Positions 52,017 to 60,956 of a stretch of DNA of 64,000 bases are shown one piece after another. Position 1 is the stretch's first letter; the number at the start of each line of letters is the position of its first letter. The notes below the pieces were generated by a model. It saw only the letters and a program-made list of their open reading frames with translations, was not told the origin of the DNA and searched no databases. Origin of the DNA: JAVJST01 sp040219295 (lineage in GTDB: Bacteria > Pseudomonadota > Alphaproteobacteria > Rhodospirillales > Casp-alpha2); the NCBI GenBank assembly GCA_040219295.1, contig JAVJST010000005.1:1-64000 (forward strand), in the 5' to 3' direction. A program made the position numbers and the translations under genes.

Positions 52017-52861
52017 GTCCCGCGCCGGGCGATTTCCATGATGCTGGCCGCAACCGCGTGGATCAGGTCGTCCGGGTCGCGGCGCGGGTGGACCACGTAA
52101 GCCGGATGGTGGAATGCCGGCGCATCGTCGACGACGAAGACCTGCCCGTTGTCGAGAAACGGTTTCGCCAGCCGTTCCGGCACGTAGACCGCACCACCGA
52201 AATCGAGAACGTGGGCGAGGCCGACGGTGCCGGCGCCGACGGTCAGCGCCGGGGCTTCGGCGTCGGGGAAGGCAACCGCATGGGCGGTGCGGAACTCGAG
52301 CCCCCAATCGCAGAAGACGTAGTCGGCTTCCGGTTCGGGCGGATGATCCGCCCGGTTTGAGACCAGCACGAGCCGGTCGTCGAGGATCTGGTGCACGACC
52401 AGCCCGGGGCCGCTTTGCGGCGAGTAAAGCACGGCGATGTCGAGAGTGCCGTCGGAGATCTGGCGCATCAGGATCTCGGACGAGGCGAGCTCGGCGCGAA
52501 TGGCGATCTCCGGCCGGTTGGTGCGCAGCCAGCCGAGAGATTCGCTCATCAAGCTGTCCCACAGGCTGACCTGGGCGCCGATGTTGAGAACCTGCGTGAC
52601 TTCATCCGGGAGGCTCAGTTCCTGGCGAGCCTGCTGCCAGACGCGGACGAGAACGCCGGCGTGACGCAGGAACTGCTGACCCGCGGGCGTCGGTTTGGCG
52701 CCGTGACGTCCCCGGTCGAGAAGCTGGCGGCCGAGTTGATTCTCCAGTTCCTTGATGCGGGCGCTGACCGTCGACTGGGTGACGTTGAGCCGCTCCGCCG
52801 CGCCGAGAAAACTGCCGGCCTCGACGACGGTCACCAGGGTCCGGGCGAACTCGATATCCAT
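52013..52861 (-). CDS. LysR-family transcriptional regulator
   Basis: A 282-residue LysR protein with helix-turn-helix SFLGAAERLNVTQSTVSARI in the first 45 residues and a normal effector-binding domain. It converges on the molybdenum hydroxylase operon, overlapping the MoaD-like gene by four bases. It may control that operon from the far end or the small genes to its right. It is a clear paralogue of the LysR at 35039. An inverted repeat (52894-52912) above its start is a candidate operator. Confidence 0.88.
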   Translation of the reverse strand: MDIEFARTLVTVVEAGSFLGAAERLNVTQSTVSARIKELENQLGRQLLDRGRHGAKPTPAGQQFLRHAGVLVRVWQQARQELSLPDEVTQVLNIGAQVSLWDSLMSESLGWLRTNRPEIAIRAELASSEILMRQISDGTLDIAVLYSPQSGPGLVVHQILDDRLVLVSNRADHPPEPEADYVFCDWGLEFRTAHAVAFPDAEAPALTVGAGTVGLAHVLDFGGAVYVPERLAKPFLDNGQVFVVDDAPAFHHPAYVVHPRRDPDDLIHAVAASIMEIARRGT

Positions 52862-52893
52862 GGTGCTATTATATCGGATTCATCGATAATTAA

Positions 52894-52912
52894 ATAACGA
52901 AAATATCGTTAT
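52894..52912. promoter_or_regulatory. Inverted repeat upstream of LysR, candidate operator
   Basis: ATAACGA and TCGTTAT arms with a five-base spacer form a perfect inverted repeat 33 bases above the LysR start in an AT-rich stretch. Confidence 0.4.
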
Positions 52913-52971
52913 ATAAATGAAAGGAAGGGGCGTAATGATTCTTGTGCCGACGATCGGTCGGCGTTTTTGGA

Positions 52972-53088
52972 ATGGGTCAACTTCCAATGCTCAAGAGCAA
53001 GACTTCGGTTAAGTCGGCTTCGGCGACCAGCCAGGCCACCAAGGGCGGCGCTTCCAAGCCCGCCAAACCGGGTACGAAAAAGAAGTAA
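52972..53088 (+). CDS. Possible 38-residue basic peptide
   Basis: A short frame with a strongly skewed product rich in Lys, Ser, Thr, Ala and Gly (SKTSVKSASATSQATKGG, ending KPGTKKK). No hydrophobic segment. Such small basic proteins are sometimes nucleoid- or RNA-associated, but no family is recognised. It starts at ATG 52972 (or 52987) after TTGGA, and lies 13 bases before the next small membrane gene, possibly in one transcript ending at the terminator at 53369. Coding status is uncertain. Confidence 0.35.
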   Translation: MGQLPMLKSKTSVKSASATSQATKGGASKPAKPGTKKK

Positions 53089-53101
53089 CGGGATAAACAT
53101 C

Positions 53102-53329
53102 ATGAACATGTCTCAGCGTATCGGCGCCATTGCCCTCATCGGTCTCTTCATTGCCACGATTCTTTCGGCCCATGTGGCCTACGGATATCTGGCTGCGGTG
53201 GCGGTCTTCGCCGTGCTCGTCTGCCCGCTCGTCGTCGGGTTGGTCTACTGCCTGCCCGATTCCGATGGCGCCGGGGCCCCCGGACGTCCGGCCGCGCCGC
53301 TCATGGGACATGGCGTGGTTCGCCCGTAA
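53102..53329 (+). CDS. Small two-helix membrane protein
   Basis: A 75-residue protein with two hydrophobic helices, about 8-28 (GAIALIGLFIATILSAHVAY) and 30-52 (LAAVAVFAVLVCPLVVGLVY), and a polar tail rich in Gly/Pro (DSDGAGAPGRPAAPLMG). No family recognised. ATG at 53102 and 53108 both fit; the weak GGGATAAACATC precedes. It is followed by a good terminator, so it is likely expressed. Confidence 0.45.
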   Translation: MNMSQRIGAIALIGLFIATILSAHVAYGYLAAVAVFAVLVCPLVVGLVYCLPDSDGAGAPGRPAAPLMGHGVVRP

Positions 53330-53368
53330 CATCATCCCCCTGATAGCGGGCACCCGAAAATAAAGTAG

Positions 53369-53391
53369 ACCGCCGGTCTTTGACCGGCGGT
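53369..53391 (+). terminator. Rho-independent terminator
   Basis: ACCGCCGGTC and GACCGGCGGT form a perfect 10-bp stem with a TTT loop, followed by TTTGCTATT. It closes the transcript of the small proteins at 52972-53329. Confidence 0.75.
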
Positions 53392-53439
53392 TTGCTATTA
53401 TGGGATTCGCAGAGTTCGATTCGACCCATGTGGGGGCCC

Positions 53440-54462
53440 ATGAGCGATACAACCAGAAACCTGCTCGTCATCACCGGCGATCACACCGCGTTCGACGCGA
53501 CGAAGCCGGGCGGTGCGTACAATGAGGAAGACCTCAAGGCCCATGCCACGATGGTTGCCGCGTTCCAGGCGATGGACGGCCTGACGGCGACGATTTGTGC
53601 CGACCACGAAGTTCTGCTCGACGGATTGCGCAAGGCGCCGCCTGATCTCGTCGTCAACTTCTGCGACACCGGGTTTCGCAACGTGGCGATCCTTGAACAC
53701 GTGGTGCCGGCGTATCTCGAGCTGCTCGGCATTCCCTACACCGGCGCGCCGCCCGCGGCGATGGCGCTGTGCTACGACAAGCAGATTGTTCGTCTCGTCG
53801 CCGAGGCGCTCGGCGTCGCCGTGCCGCGTGAAGTCTTCATCCCGGGCGCGCGGGATGACAACCTGCCCGGTTTCTACCCGGCGCTGATCAAGCCGAACCG
53901 CGCCGACGGCAGTGTCGGAATCACCAAGGACTCGGTGGTCCGCAACGAGGCAGACGCGAAAGCCTACCTCGGCTGGCTGCGCGACACCCTGCCGGGATGC
54001 GACGCGCTCTATCAGGAATACCTGCCGGGACCCGAGTACGGCATCGGCCTGATCGGAAATCCGGACAGCGGACTGCGGGCGATGCCGATGCTCGAGGTCG
54101 ACTTCTCCGGCCTGCCGGCCGGCTGCAACCCGATCCTGTCCTACGAATCGAAGGCCATGCCCGACAGCCCATACTGGACCGATATCGCGTACCGGCGGGC
54201 AGCGGCGGATTCCGGACTTGAACGATCGATGGCGGACGACTGCCGTCTGCTGTTTCGGCGGTTCGGGCTGCGCGACTACGGCCGCTTCGACTTCCGCTGT
54301 GCCGAGGACGGTTCGCCGCGGCTCATGGAGGTCAACCCGAACCCGGCCTGGGGGTACGACGGCAAGCTCGCGCTGATGGCCGGGTTCGACGGCATCGCGT
54401 ACGGCGACATGCTGCGCCTGGTCGTCGACGCGGCGATCGCGCGGATCGACCGCTCGGTCTGA
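53440..54462 (+). CDS. D-alanine-D-alanine ligase-like ATP-grasp enzyme
   Basis: A 340-residue ATP-grasp ligase of the Ddl type. The N-terminal Rossmann part has VVNFCDTGFRNVAILEHVVP and IPYTGAPPAAMALCYDKQIV. The central ATP-binding lysines are in YPALIKPNRADGSVGITKDS, and the metal site is in YGRFDFRCAEDGSPRLMEVN. It joins two amino acids or an amino acid to an amine, with ATP. Chromosomal Ddl is normally in the division cluster, so this copy probably has a separate role, perhaps peptide-antibiotic-like chemistry. It converges on the CocE-type hydrolase. ATG 53440 follows GGGGG. Confidence 0.82.
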   Translation: MSDTTRNLLVITGDHTAFDATKPGGAYNEEDLKAHATMVAAFQAMDGLTATICADHEVLLDGLRKAPPDLVVNFCDTGFRNVAILEHVVPAYLELLGIPYTGAPPAAMALCYDKQIVRLVAEALGVAVPREVFIPGARDDNLPGFYPALIKPNRADGSVGITKDSVVRNEADAKAYLGWLRDTLPGCDALYQEYLPGPEYGIGLIGNPDSGLRAMPMLEVDFSGLPAGCNPILSYESKAMPDSPYWTDIAYRRAAADSGLERSMADDCRLLFRRFGLRDYGRFDFRCAEDGSPRLMEVNPNPAWGYDGKLALMAGFDGIAYGDMLRLVVDAAIARIDRSV

Positions 54463-54471
54463 ACTGGGTCA

Positions 54472-56505
54472 TCAGATACCGTTGCGTGGGATGCTCAGCG
54501 TCCATTGGCGGTGGGCGACGGCACGGTCGTTCTCGAATGCTTCGAGATCGCCGGTGAACTGGAAGAAGGACCGGGTCGCCGACAGCCGTGTCGAGCACGT
54601 CAGCCGGATCTTCCAGTCGCCGCGCTGCATCAGCGCGGTCTGCTGGACCTCGGTCTGGGCCGACAACGGGTCGGTCTCGATGATCCGGTAGCGTTTCATG
54701 AACGTGTAGCCGATATCCAGCCCGATGGCCTCCAGCCGGGCCAGGGACGCACCGTCGAACTCGCCGCCGTCGCTCTTCAGGGTGTAGACCATTTCGTTGG
54801 TTGCGAGATCGACCTCGACCGTTCGCCTGAGCGGCAGGGCTGACAGCTTCTTGTGCGTGCTGCCCGGTGCCGCTTCCGGCTCGTCGAATGGCCGCAGGTC
54901 CGCGTCTTCCGCGCGCGGTGCACGAACTGGCAAGGTAAGCAGGCTGGCACCCGTCTGCACGCCCATCACGACCGGATCGGGCGACGGCCAGGCAATCGGC
55001 CAATAGCTCGTCGACAACGAGACCCGCATACGGTGGCCCGGCGGGAAAGCGTGCGCCAGGTCGTTGAGCTGCAGTCGGACGCGGACCCACTCGCCGGGCA
55101 CCAGAGGCTCGGGAGCGTCGTGGCCATTGCGGTGCGCCAGGTTGAGCAGTCCGTAACTGACACGGAGCACCGAGCCGTCGGGCGCGACGTCGCCGAGCCG
55201 GGCGCAGATCATCGCCAGCGGCTGATCGGCGCGCAGTTCGAGGTCGAGCACCGGCGCGCCGAGCAGTTCCAGGCGTTCGTCAAGCGGGTCGCCCTCGAAC
55301 ACCAGTGAGCCGCCGTCGTCGGTCCGCTGATCGCGGGGCATCTCGCCTTCGGCGCCGAACGCGCACCACTCGCCGGATCGCGCGCCGGTGGTCTGCGGCG
55401 ACGAGAACGACAGCTCGACGGGCTTCTCAGGCGTGTCGGACAGATGCCCGGCGTTGAGGTACAGGATCGTTTCTCCGATATGCGAACTCGGCCATGCCGG
55501 CTCGGCGACCCATCGGCCCGGCCACTCGTCATACTGCGGTTTCGGCGGTACGCTCTCCTGCATCCAGACGCGGTAGCGTGGTTCGTCCATGACACCCGTG
55601 TCCGTGCCTTTCAGCCAGTGATCCCACCAGCGAAGCGCTTCCTGCAGGAAACCGATGGACGGGCCGGGCAGGGCATCGTGTGGAAAATTGTGTGCCCATG
55701 GACCGACCAGGCCCTTGCACGGGCTCTTGAGGTTGGCGACCAGGCGCGGCACCGCGTTGGTGTAGCCGTCAGCCCAGCCGCCGATGGCATAGACCGGGCA
55801 CTCGATGGCGCCATAGTCCTCGCAGACCGAGCCTTGGCGCCAGAAGTCGTCGCGTGTCTGGTGACTCATCCATACGGCCGGGAAGGCATCGACCGCATTG
55901 ACCCGTTCAAGCCACATCTCGCGCCAGTAGTCGCCGACGATTTCCGGGTCGGGCGGCAGGGCGGCGTTGAGCATCAGGATGGAGCCCCACTGCATGTTCT
56001 CGTTCAGCAGACACCCGCCCATGTAGTGGGCATCGTCGGCGTAACGGTCATCCGAGGCGCACAGCGCGACGATGGCCTTCAGGGGGGGTGGTCGCAGCGC
56101 GGCAACCTGAAGCGCGTTGAAGCCGCCCCAGGAGATTCCGGTCATGCCGACCGCACCGTTGCACCATGGCTGGGCCGCAATCCAGTCGATGATCTCGAGC
56201 GCATCCTGTTGCTCTGCCGGTGTGTACTCGTCGGCGAGAATGCCGTCGCTGTCGCCCGATCCACGCACGTCGACGCGCACGGCGGCATAGCCGTTGGCGG
56301 CGTAGTAGCGGTGCATCGGCTCGTCGCGGCTGCGCATGAAGTCGCGCTTGCGGTAGGGAATGTACTCGAGGATCGCCGGCACCGGGACCTGTTCGGCATC
56401 CTTCGGCATCCACAGGCGCGCGGCAATGCGGCGGCCTTCCTTCAGGGTAATAAAGACGTTCTCGATCTCGTCGATGCGCTCGAGAACCGAATCGTCGATC
56501 CACAT
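54472..56505 (-). CDS. CocE/NonD family hydrolase (X-Pro dipeptidyl-peptidase type)
   Basis: A 677-residue serine hydrolase. The alpha/beta core has nucleophile Ser125 in MTGISWGGFNALQ; the acid and base lie in AIGGWADGYTNAVPRL and GPWAHNFPHDALPGP. A C-terminal jelly-roll domain (about 380-640) follows, as in CocE and glutaryl-acylases. No signal peptide, so it is cytosolic. It could hydrolyse an amide or ester product of the neighbouring ATP-grasp protein, but that is inference. It is followed upstream by the unknown protein 56535 on the same strand. Confidence 0.85.
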   Translation of the reverse strand: MWIDDSVLERIDEIENVFITLKEGRRIAARLWMPKDAEQVPVPAILEYIPYRKRDFMRSRDEPMHRYYAANGYAAVRVDVRGSGDSDGILADEYTPAEQQDALEIIDWIAAQPWCNGAVGMTGISWGGFNALQVAALRPPPLKAIVALCASDDRYADDAHYMGGCLLNENMQWGSILMLNAALPPDPEIVGDYWREMWLERVNAVDAFPAVWMSHQTRDDFWRQGSVCEDYGAIECPVYAIGGWADGYTNAVPRLVANLKSPCKGLVGPWAHNFPHDALPGPSIGFLQEALRWWDHWLKGTDTGVMDEPRYRVWMQESVPPKPQYDEWPGRWVAEPAWPSSHIGETILYLNAGHLSDTPEKPVELSFSSPQTTGARSGEWCAFGAEGEMPRDQRTDDGGSLVFEGDPLDERLELLGAPVLDLELRADQPLAMICARLGDVAPDGSVLRVSYGLLNLAHRNGHDAPEPLVPGEWVRVRLQLNDLAHAFPPGHRMRVSLSTSYWPIAWPSPDPVVMGVQTGASLLTLPVRAPRAEDADLRPFDEPEAAPGSTHKKLSALPLRRTVEVDLATNEMVYTLKSDGGEFDGASLARLEAIGLDIGYTFMKRYRIIETDPLSAQTEVQQTALMQRGDWKIRLTCSTRLSATRSFFQFTGDLEAFENDRAVAHRQWTLSIPRNGI

Positions 56506-56534
56506 GCCAGAATCCGATCTTAGCGTCTGCTTTG

Positions 56535-57485
56535 TCAGGTTTCCTCGGCCCTGGGCTTGCCGCGGCGCGGCAACAGCTTTTGCGCCGACCAGAAACTGAG
56601 CGCGAGTTGTTCGCGCGCCTTGCGGCCGACGTCCAGGTCCCAGCAGTTGACGATGGCGAGACGGAATCCGCCCGGCGGCATCGAATGCTGCGCCGCCGGT
56701 TTGTCTTCGTGGAACGTGACCTGGACCGACGTCACGCCATCCAGTTCGCGGATGTCCTCGACCAGGTCCGCCGGCGGATGGCCGTACTGAATCCCGTGCG
56801 CACCGAACAAGACGACCGAATAGCCGTCGCGGCGGTTGGTGTCGGCGAATGTCCACTCTTTCTCGGCATAGAGCCGGATCAGGGCCTCGACCCATTTATC
56901 GCCGTACAGGTCGGGCCACTGGTCGGCGAAACGCAGATGCGCCTCGATGATCCGGCCGCCGATGGTCTCGGTGTTCATCATGCCGGTGTAGCCGGCGAAG
57001 TTCTTGCGGATCCAGGCGCCGACGTAATCCTGCACCTCGGCGTTGTCGTCGGCATGCACGGTCCAGTAATCAAACACGCCGTCGCCGAGCGCGGCGCCGC
57101 TGGCGTGACGCCACCACTTCGGTTCACCGTCGACGACCGCGATGTCGGTCGAGACGTGCTCTCCTTCGAACATCGGCATCCAGAAATGACCGGGCCGCTG
57201 CAGGTGCTTGTATTCCTTCATGCTGCGCATCACGCGGCTGCCGGCGCCCATGCCACGCATGTTGTAGATCGGCTTCGAGAACACCGGGAACGATTGCGGA
57301 TCGATGCCGTGCGGCGCGCATTCAAGTCCCTGGGACTCGGCGATCGCTAGCTTGTTGTAGACCCACTTGTACTCCGGGTACCAGAGCCACGCGTCGCCGT
57401 CCTCGGTCGGCACGTTGACGCCGTCGGGGCACGGAACGCCCTCGAAATACTGGACCCGCCAAGGATCCGCTTCGCAGACCGGCAT
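56535..57485 (-). CDS. Unknown protein with an ATP-grasp-like C-terminal pattern
   Basis: A 316-residue protein with no certain family. Residues about 165-215 (MMNTETIGGRIIEAHLRFAD, QWPDLYGDKWVEALIRLYAE) recall the metal-binding end of ATP-grasp ligases, where Asn/Glu precede a similar run. The N-terminus is rich in Trp and Tyr (DAWLWYPEYKWVYNKLAIAE). If the match is real it is a second ATP-grasp-like gene beside the one at 53440. It shares the strand with the CocE-type hydrolase, 29 bases from its start, so the two are probably co-transcribed. Confidence 0.45.
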   Translation of the reverse strand: MPVCEADPWRVQYFEGVPCPDGVNVPTEDGDAWLWYPEYKWVYNKLAIAESQGLECAPHGIDPQSFPVFSKPIYNMRGMGAGSRVMRSMKEYKHLQRPGHFWMPMFEGEHVSTDIAVVDGEPKWWRHASGAALGDGVFDYWTVHADDNAEVQDYVGAWIRKNFAGYTGMMNTETIGGRIIEAHLRFADQWPDLYGDKWVEALIRLYAEKEWTFADTNRRDGYSVVLFGAHGIQYGHPPADLVEDIRELDGVTSVQVTFHEDKPAAQHSMPPGGFRLAIVNCWDLDVGRKAREQLALSFWSAQKLLPRRGKPRAEET

Positions 57486-57581
57486 GGCCTTGTTTCCCCT
57501 CGTCGCGCGCTGCGGCGCACTGAATGATCGGGAAAGATTAGAAGGGAACGCGCGCTCTTGTCCAACGCACGTTGCGGCTGA

Positions 57582-58031
57582 TCAGAGTCCGGCTTCGATC
57601 TCCGGCCAATTGGCATCGCCGGCCCTGATCCGGGTCTGGGCGTTGCCCGACCAACGGGACTGGACGGACCGCGAGTAGTTCAGGAACAGCCGGTCGTCGA
57701 CGATCGACCAGGCCGCCGGGTCGGTCGGTGCGGTGTAACCCTCGCTCACGGCGTAGGCACAGTAGCCGCCGTATTGTGGGGCGTAGCGCCCCGGGTCGGC
57801 AGCGAACGCATCGCGATTGGCGGCGCTGGAGAACAGCCACGTCGCGCCGTTCCAGTCGTGTGCGAAGGCCACGTCGCCTTCGACCGGCTTGTTCTCGGTG
57901 AAGTAGGCAACCGCATCGTAACCCCGAATGGCGGCGCCGCCATCTTCGAACACGGGACCAGCCGATGCCGGGGCGGCAACCAGCAGCAGGAATGGCAACG
58001 CGGCAACGAGTCTGATCAGGGCCTTGCGCAT
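57582..58031 (-). CDS. Secreted YHS-domain protein
   Basis: A 149-residue periplasmic protein with a signal peptide (LIRLVAALPFLLLVAAPASA). The YHS domain follows (GAAIRGYDAVAYFTENKPVE, TWLFSSAANRDAFAADPGRY, APQYGGYCAYAVSEGYT). YHS proteins are thought to bind metal, often copper or heme-related, but the ligands here are not certain. The last 40 residues fit the usual C-terminal cap (VDDRLFLNYSRSVQSRW). GGAGG precedes the start at 58031. Confidence 0.85.
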   Translation of the reverse strand: MRKALIRLVAALPFLLLVAAPASAGPVFEDGGAAIRGYDAVAYFTENKPVEGDVAFAHDWNGATWLFSSAANRDAFAADPGRYAPQYGGYCAYAVSEGYTAPTDPAAWSIVDDRLFLNYSRSVQSRWSGNAQTRIRAGDANWPEIEAGL

Positions 58032-58244
58032 GGCGATCCTCCGGTTGCGGGCTTACAACACCATACATTTGGCGCATCAACCGCCGTTCGGGAAATCAAC
58101 TGCCCGTGAACCCGCCATGTCCCTATTACATAGGCGTACCCCGTTGAGCTTATCCTTCGCCAGTGCCGATAGGACTCGCTGCAGCGTTTATACCCGGTAT
58201 CGTTGGGCGAGCGATCGGTTCAAGGCGCGCTGGGGCGCTGGGGG

Positions 58245-58790
58245 ATGTTGAGAACATTCACGGATACTTGGGTGTATCGCGGATACGATCTCGCGACGGA
58301 GCTCTCGGCGTTCGGCGAGTTCGCGCCGTTTGTCGAGCACTGGCGCGGCAAACTCGGCGACGGCGGTCGGTTGCCGTCGTGGACCGATTTTCGTTCCGAA
58401 GAGATGATGCATTGGTGGGGCCGGCTCTCGCTGCTTCGCTATCAGGACGATCCGTTCGACATTCACTGCGATTTGTTCGGCACCAAGGCCTCCGAATGGT
58501 TCGGCGAGGACATGACCAATGTCTGGCTCGGCAGCAACGACCGTTATCGGTTGTGGTGGCCGCAGGAGCGGGAATACTACGTCAGGCTCAAGGACGGGGC
58601 TCTTATCGGGATGTCCGGTGGCGGAGTCGCGATCCGGGGGCGTTACTCACACTCGATCTGTTCGGTCGAACTGCCGATCCGAAATTCGCAGGGCACGCTG
58701 TCGCTGTTTTCCTATTACACCGAAACACCGAAAGGCGAGGTGCTCGAGATTGACGCCGAACCGGCGTTCGAGTTCTCCGTCCGATACTGA
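58245..58790 (+). CDS. PAS_5-like small sensory protein
   Basis: A 181-residue protein resembling the PAS_5 (DUF1560-like) group found mainly in Rhodospirillales. The telling core is GRLPSWTDFRSEEMMHWWGR and FDIHCDLFGTKASEWFGEDM, with ERE-containing loop WPQEREYYVR and later strands. It has no output domain and no membrane segment; it may act as a stand-alone small-molecule sensor. ATG 58245 follows GGGGG; the TTG at 58203 adds unsupported residues. It is convergent with the LysR at 58803. Confidence 0.6.
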   Translation: MLRTFTDTWVYRGYDLATELSAFGEFAPFVEHWRGKLGDGGRLPSWTDFRSEEMMHWWGRLSLLRYQDDPFDIHCDLFGTKASEWFGEDMTNVWLGSNDRYRLWWPQEREYYVRLKDGALIGMSGGGVAIRGRYSHSICSVELPIRNSQGTLSLFSYYTETPKGEVLEIDAEPAFEFSVRY

Positions 58791-58802
58791 CGCCGACCGG
58801 GC

Positions 58803-59666
58803 TCATGCTTCGCCCGCGATCAGGCCGAGCAAGGCGGCGACCGCGCCGGCGCCGCGCCGGTCCTTGCGACAAGCCGCGTACTCGGTGACTGCGAGCCGCG
58901 TGCCGGAAATCCCCAGTTTCGATAACCGGTCGTCGTGACCGAACTCGCCGTCGTTGACGACACCGACCCCGAGCCCGGCGGCGACGGCCTCGCGGATCGC
59001 CTCGCGGCTGCCGATCTCCAGCACGTGGCCGGGGCTGACCTGCCGCTCGGCGAGCGCCGCCTCGAGTACGGCGCGGGTTCGCGATCCCTTCTCGCGCAGC
59101 AGCAGGGTTTCGTCGGCGATCGCTTCGAAGCCGACGGCGCGGCGCTGCGCCCAGGCATGCCCGCGGTGGACCATGAACACGAGCTGGTCGCGCTGCACCG
59201 GCACGACGTGCAGCCGGTCGTCGCCCTCGACATCGGGCAGGAAACCGATGTCGGCGCTCTGGTCCAAAATGTCGGCGAGCACTTCGCGCGAGTTGCCGAA
59301 GGATATCTGCGTGTCGACCCGCGGATAGCGCCGCGAGAAGACCGCGAGCAGCGGGATCACCGCATAGGGCGAGTCGGCGCGAACCCGGAGCGTTCCGGCA
59401 GTCAGGCCGCGCGCCGTCGCCAGCAGTTGCTCGGCCTCGGCCTCGGCGGTGAAGTAGCGACGGGTCACCTCGAGCAGGGCACGGCCGAGGTCGGTGATCT
59501 CGATGCCGCGGCCGCGCCGTTGAAACAACTCCGTACCGTAACTGTCTTCGAGCGCGCGAACCTGGCCCGACAGGGTCGGCTGGGAAACCCGGAGCACCTG
59601 CGCGGCGCGGGTGAAACTGCCGTTGGTGGCGACGGCGTGGAACGCCCGAAGTTGCGTATGAAGCAT
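58803..59666 (-). CDS. LysR regulator of phosphonate degradation (PhnR-like)
   Basis: A 287-residue LysR protein. Helix-turn-helix SFTRAAQVLRVSQPTLSGQV lies in the first 45 residues and the effector domain has the layout seen in 2-aminoethylphosphonate regulators (PLLAVFSRRYPRVDTQISFG). It is divergent from phnW, with a 109-bp intergenic region holding paired inverted arms. It should induce phnWAY in response to aminoethylphosphonate or phosphate status; this follows from gene context. Start at ATG 59666. Confidence 0.85.
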   Translation of the reverse strand: MLHTQLRAFHAVATNGSFTRAAQVLRVSQPTLSGQVRALEDSYGTELFQRRGRGIEITDLGRALLEVTRRYFTAEAEAEQLLATARGLTAGTLRVRADSPYAVIPLLAVFSRRYPRVDTQISFGNSREVLADILDQSADIGFLPDVEGDDRLHVVPVQRDQLVFMVHRGHAWAQRRAVGFEAIADETLLLREKGSRTRAVLEAALAERQVSPGHVLEIGSREAIREAVAAGLGVGVVNDGEFGHDDRLSKLGISGTRLAVTEYAACRKDRRGAGAVAALLGLIAGEA

Positions 59667-59672
59667 AAATGA

Positions 59673-59732
59673 AACCTATACTATATGTTGATAATATGTA
59701 TTGGATGTATATGTGGCAACACTCTATAGGTT
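59673..59732. promoter_or_regulatory. Paired inverted arms between phnR-like and phnW
   Basis: AACCTATA (59673-59680) and TATAGGTT (59725-59732) are perfect inverted 8-mers, 44 bases apart, framing an AT-rich stretch. This spacing suits a LysR tetramer bound at two sites controlling both divergent genes. Confidence 0.45.
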
Positions 59733-59775
59733 CCGCATCGACCGTCGAACCCCCTGAGTTCCGAGGAGCCCGACC

Positions 59776-60930
59776 ATGGCCACGTCCCCGAAATCCGCTG
59801 CCCATCTGACCCCAACCGGCGATCCGTGGTTGCTGACGCCGGGGCCGCTGACCACCGCGCCGGCCGTCAAGGAAGCCATGCTGCACGACTACGGCTCGCG
59901 CGATGCGCGGTTCATCGCAATGAACCGCCGGGTACGCGACCGTCTCGCGGCGATCGTCGGCGCGCCGGGCTACACTGCCGTGCCGTTGCAGGGCAGCGGC
60001 AGTTTCGTCGTCGAGGCAATGATCGGCACCTTCGTGCCTGCCGACGGCAAGCTGCTGATCCTGGTGAACGGCGCCTACGGTCAGCGTATCGCCAAGATCT
60101 GCGAGTACTACGGCATCTCGACGACGATCCTCGAATGCGCCGAGAACGAGCCGGTCGATCCCGCGGGGCTCGACGACGTGCTTGCGAACGATTCGGCGAT
60201 CACCCACGTCGCCGCCGTGCACTGCGAGACCACGACCGGAATCCTCAACCCGATCAAGGCCGTCGCCGACGTCGTCGCGCGACACGGCAAGAGCCTGCTG
60301 ATCGATGCCATGAGCGCGTTCGGCGCGATACCGCTCGACGCCCGCGAGGTTGCGTTCGACGCGGTTGCGGCTTCGTCGAACAAGTGCCTCGAGGGCGTGC
60401 CCGGCATGGGCTTCTGCATTGCCCGCGAGGACGCGTTGAAGCGGTGCCAGGGCAACTCGCGTTCGCTGACACTCGATCTCTTCGACCAGTGGCAGGCGAT
60501 GGAGAAGAACGGCCAGTGGCGGTTCACACCGCCGGTCCAGGTCATCGCCGCGTTTGACGAGGCACTCAACATCTTCGAGGCGAATGGCGGCGTTGCCGGC
60601 CGCGGCGGGCGTTACGCCGAGAACTGCCGCGCATTGATCAGCGGCATGCGCGCCCTCGGCTTCGAGACCCTGCTGCCCGATGACCTGCAGGCGCCGATTA
60701 TCGTCACTTTCCTGACACCGGCGGATCCGGCCTTCGATTTCCAGACCTTCTATGACAGCCTGAGCGACAAGGGCTTCGTGATCTACCCGGGCAAGCTGAC
60801 CGTCGCCGACACCTTCCGCATCGGCTGCATCGGCGACCTCGGCGCCGAGGAAATCGGCGCGGCGCTGAAGGCGATCGTCGCGACGCTCGCCGAACTCGGC
60901 ATAAACAATTGCGCGGCCAACGCGGCATAA
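59776..60930 (+). CDS. phnW: 2-aminoethylphosphonate-pyruvate transaminase
   Basis: A 384-residue PLP aminotransferase. It has WLLTPGPLTTAPAVKEAML with GSRDARF, the cofactor region HCETTTGILNP and LIDAMSAFGAIP, and the PLP lysine in ASSNKCLEGVPGMGF. It moves the amino group of 2-aminoethylphosphonate to pyruvate, giving phosphonoacetaldehyde and alanine. GAGGAG precedes ATG 59776. It is the first gene of phnW-phnA-phnY. Confidence 0.93.
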   Translation: MATSPKSAAHLTPTGDPWLLTPGPLTTAPAVKEAMLHDYGSRDARFIAMNRRVRDRLAAIVGAPGYTAVPLQGSGSFVVEAMIGTFVPADGKLLILVNGAYGQRIAKICEYYGISTTILECAENEPVDPAGLDDVLANDSAITHVAAVHCETTTGILNPIKAVADVVARHGKSLLIDAMSAFGAIPLDAREVAFDAVAASSNKCLEGVPGMGFCIAREDALKRCQGNSRSLTLDLFDQWQAMEKNGQWRFTPPVQVIAAFDEALNIFEANGGVAGRGGRYAENCRALISGMRALGFETLLPDDLQAPIIVTFLTPADPAFDFQTFYDSLSDKGFVIYPGKLTVADTFRIGCIGDLGAEEIGAALKAIVATLAELGINNCAANAA

Positions 60931-60956
60931 TCGAGAAGACGACGGAGAAACCAGAC

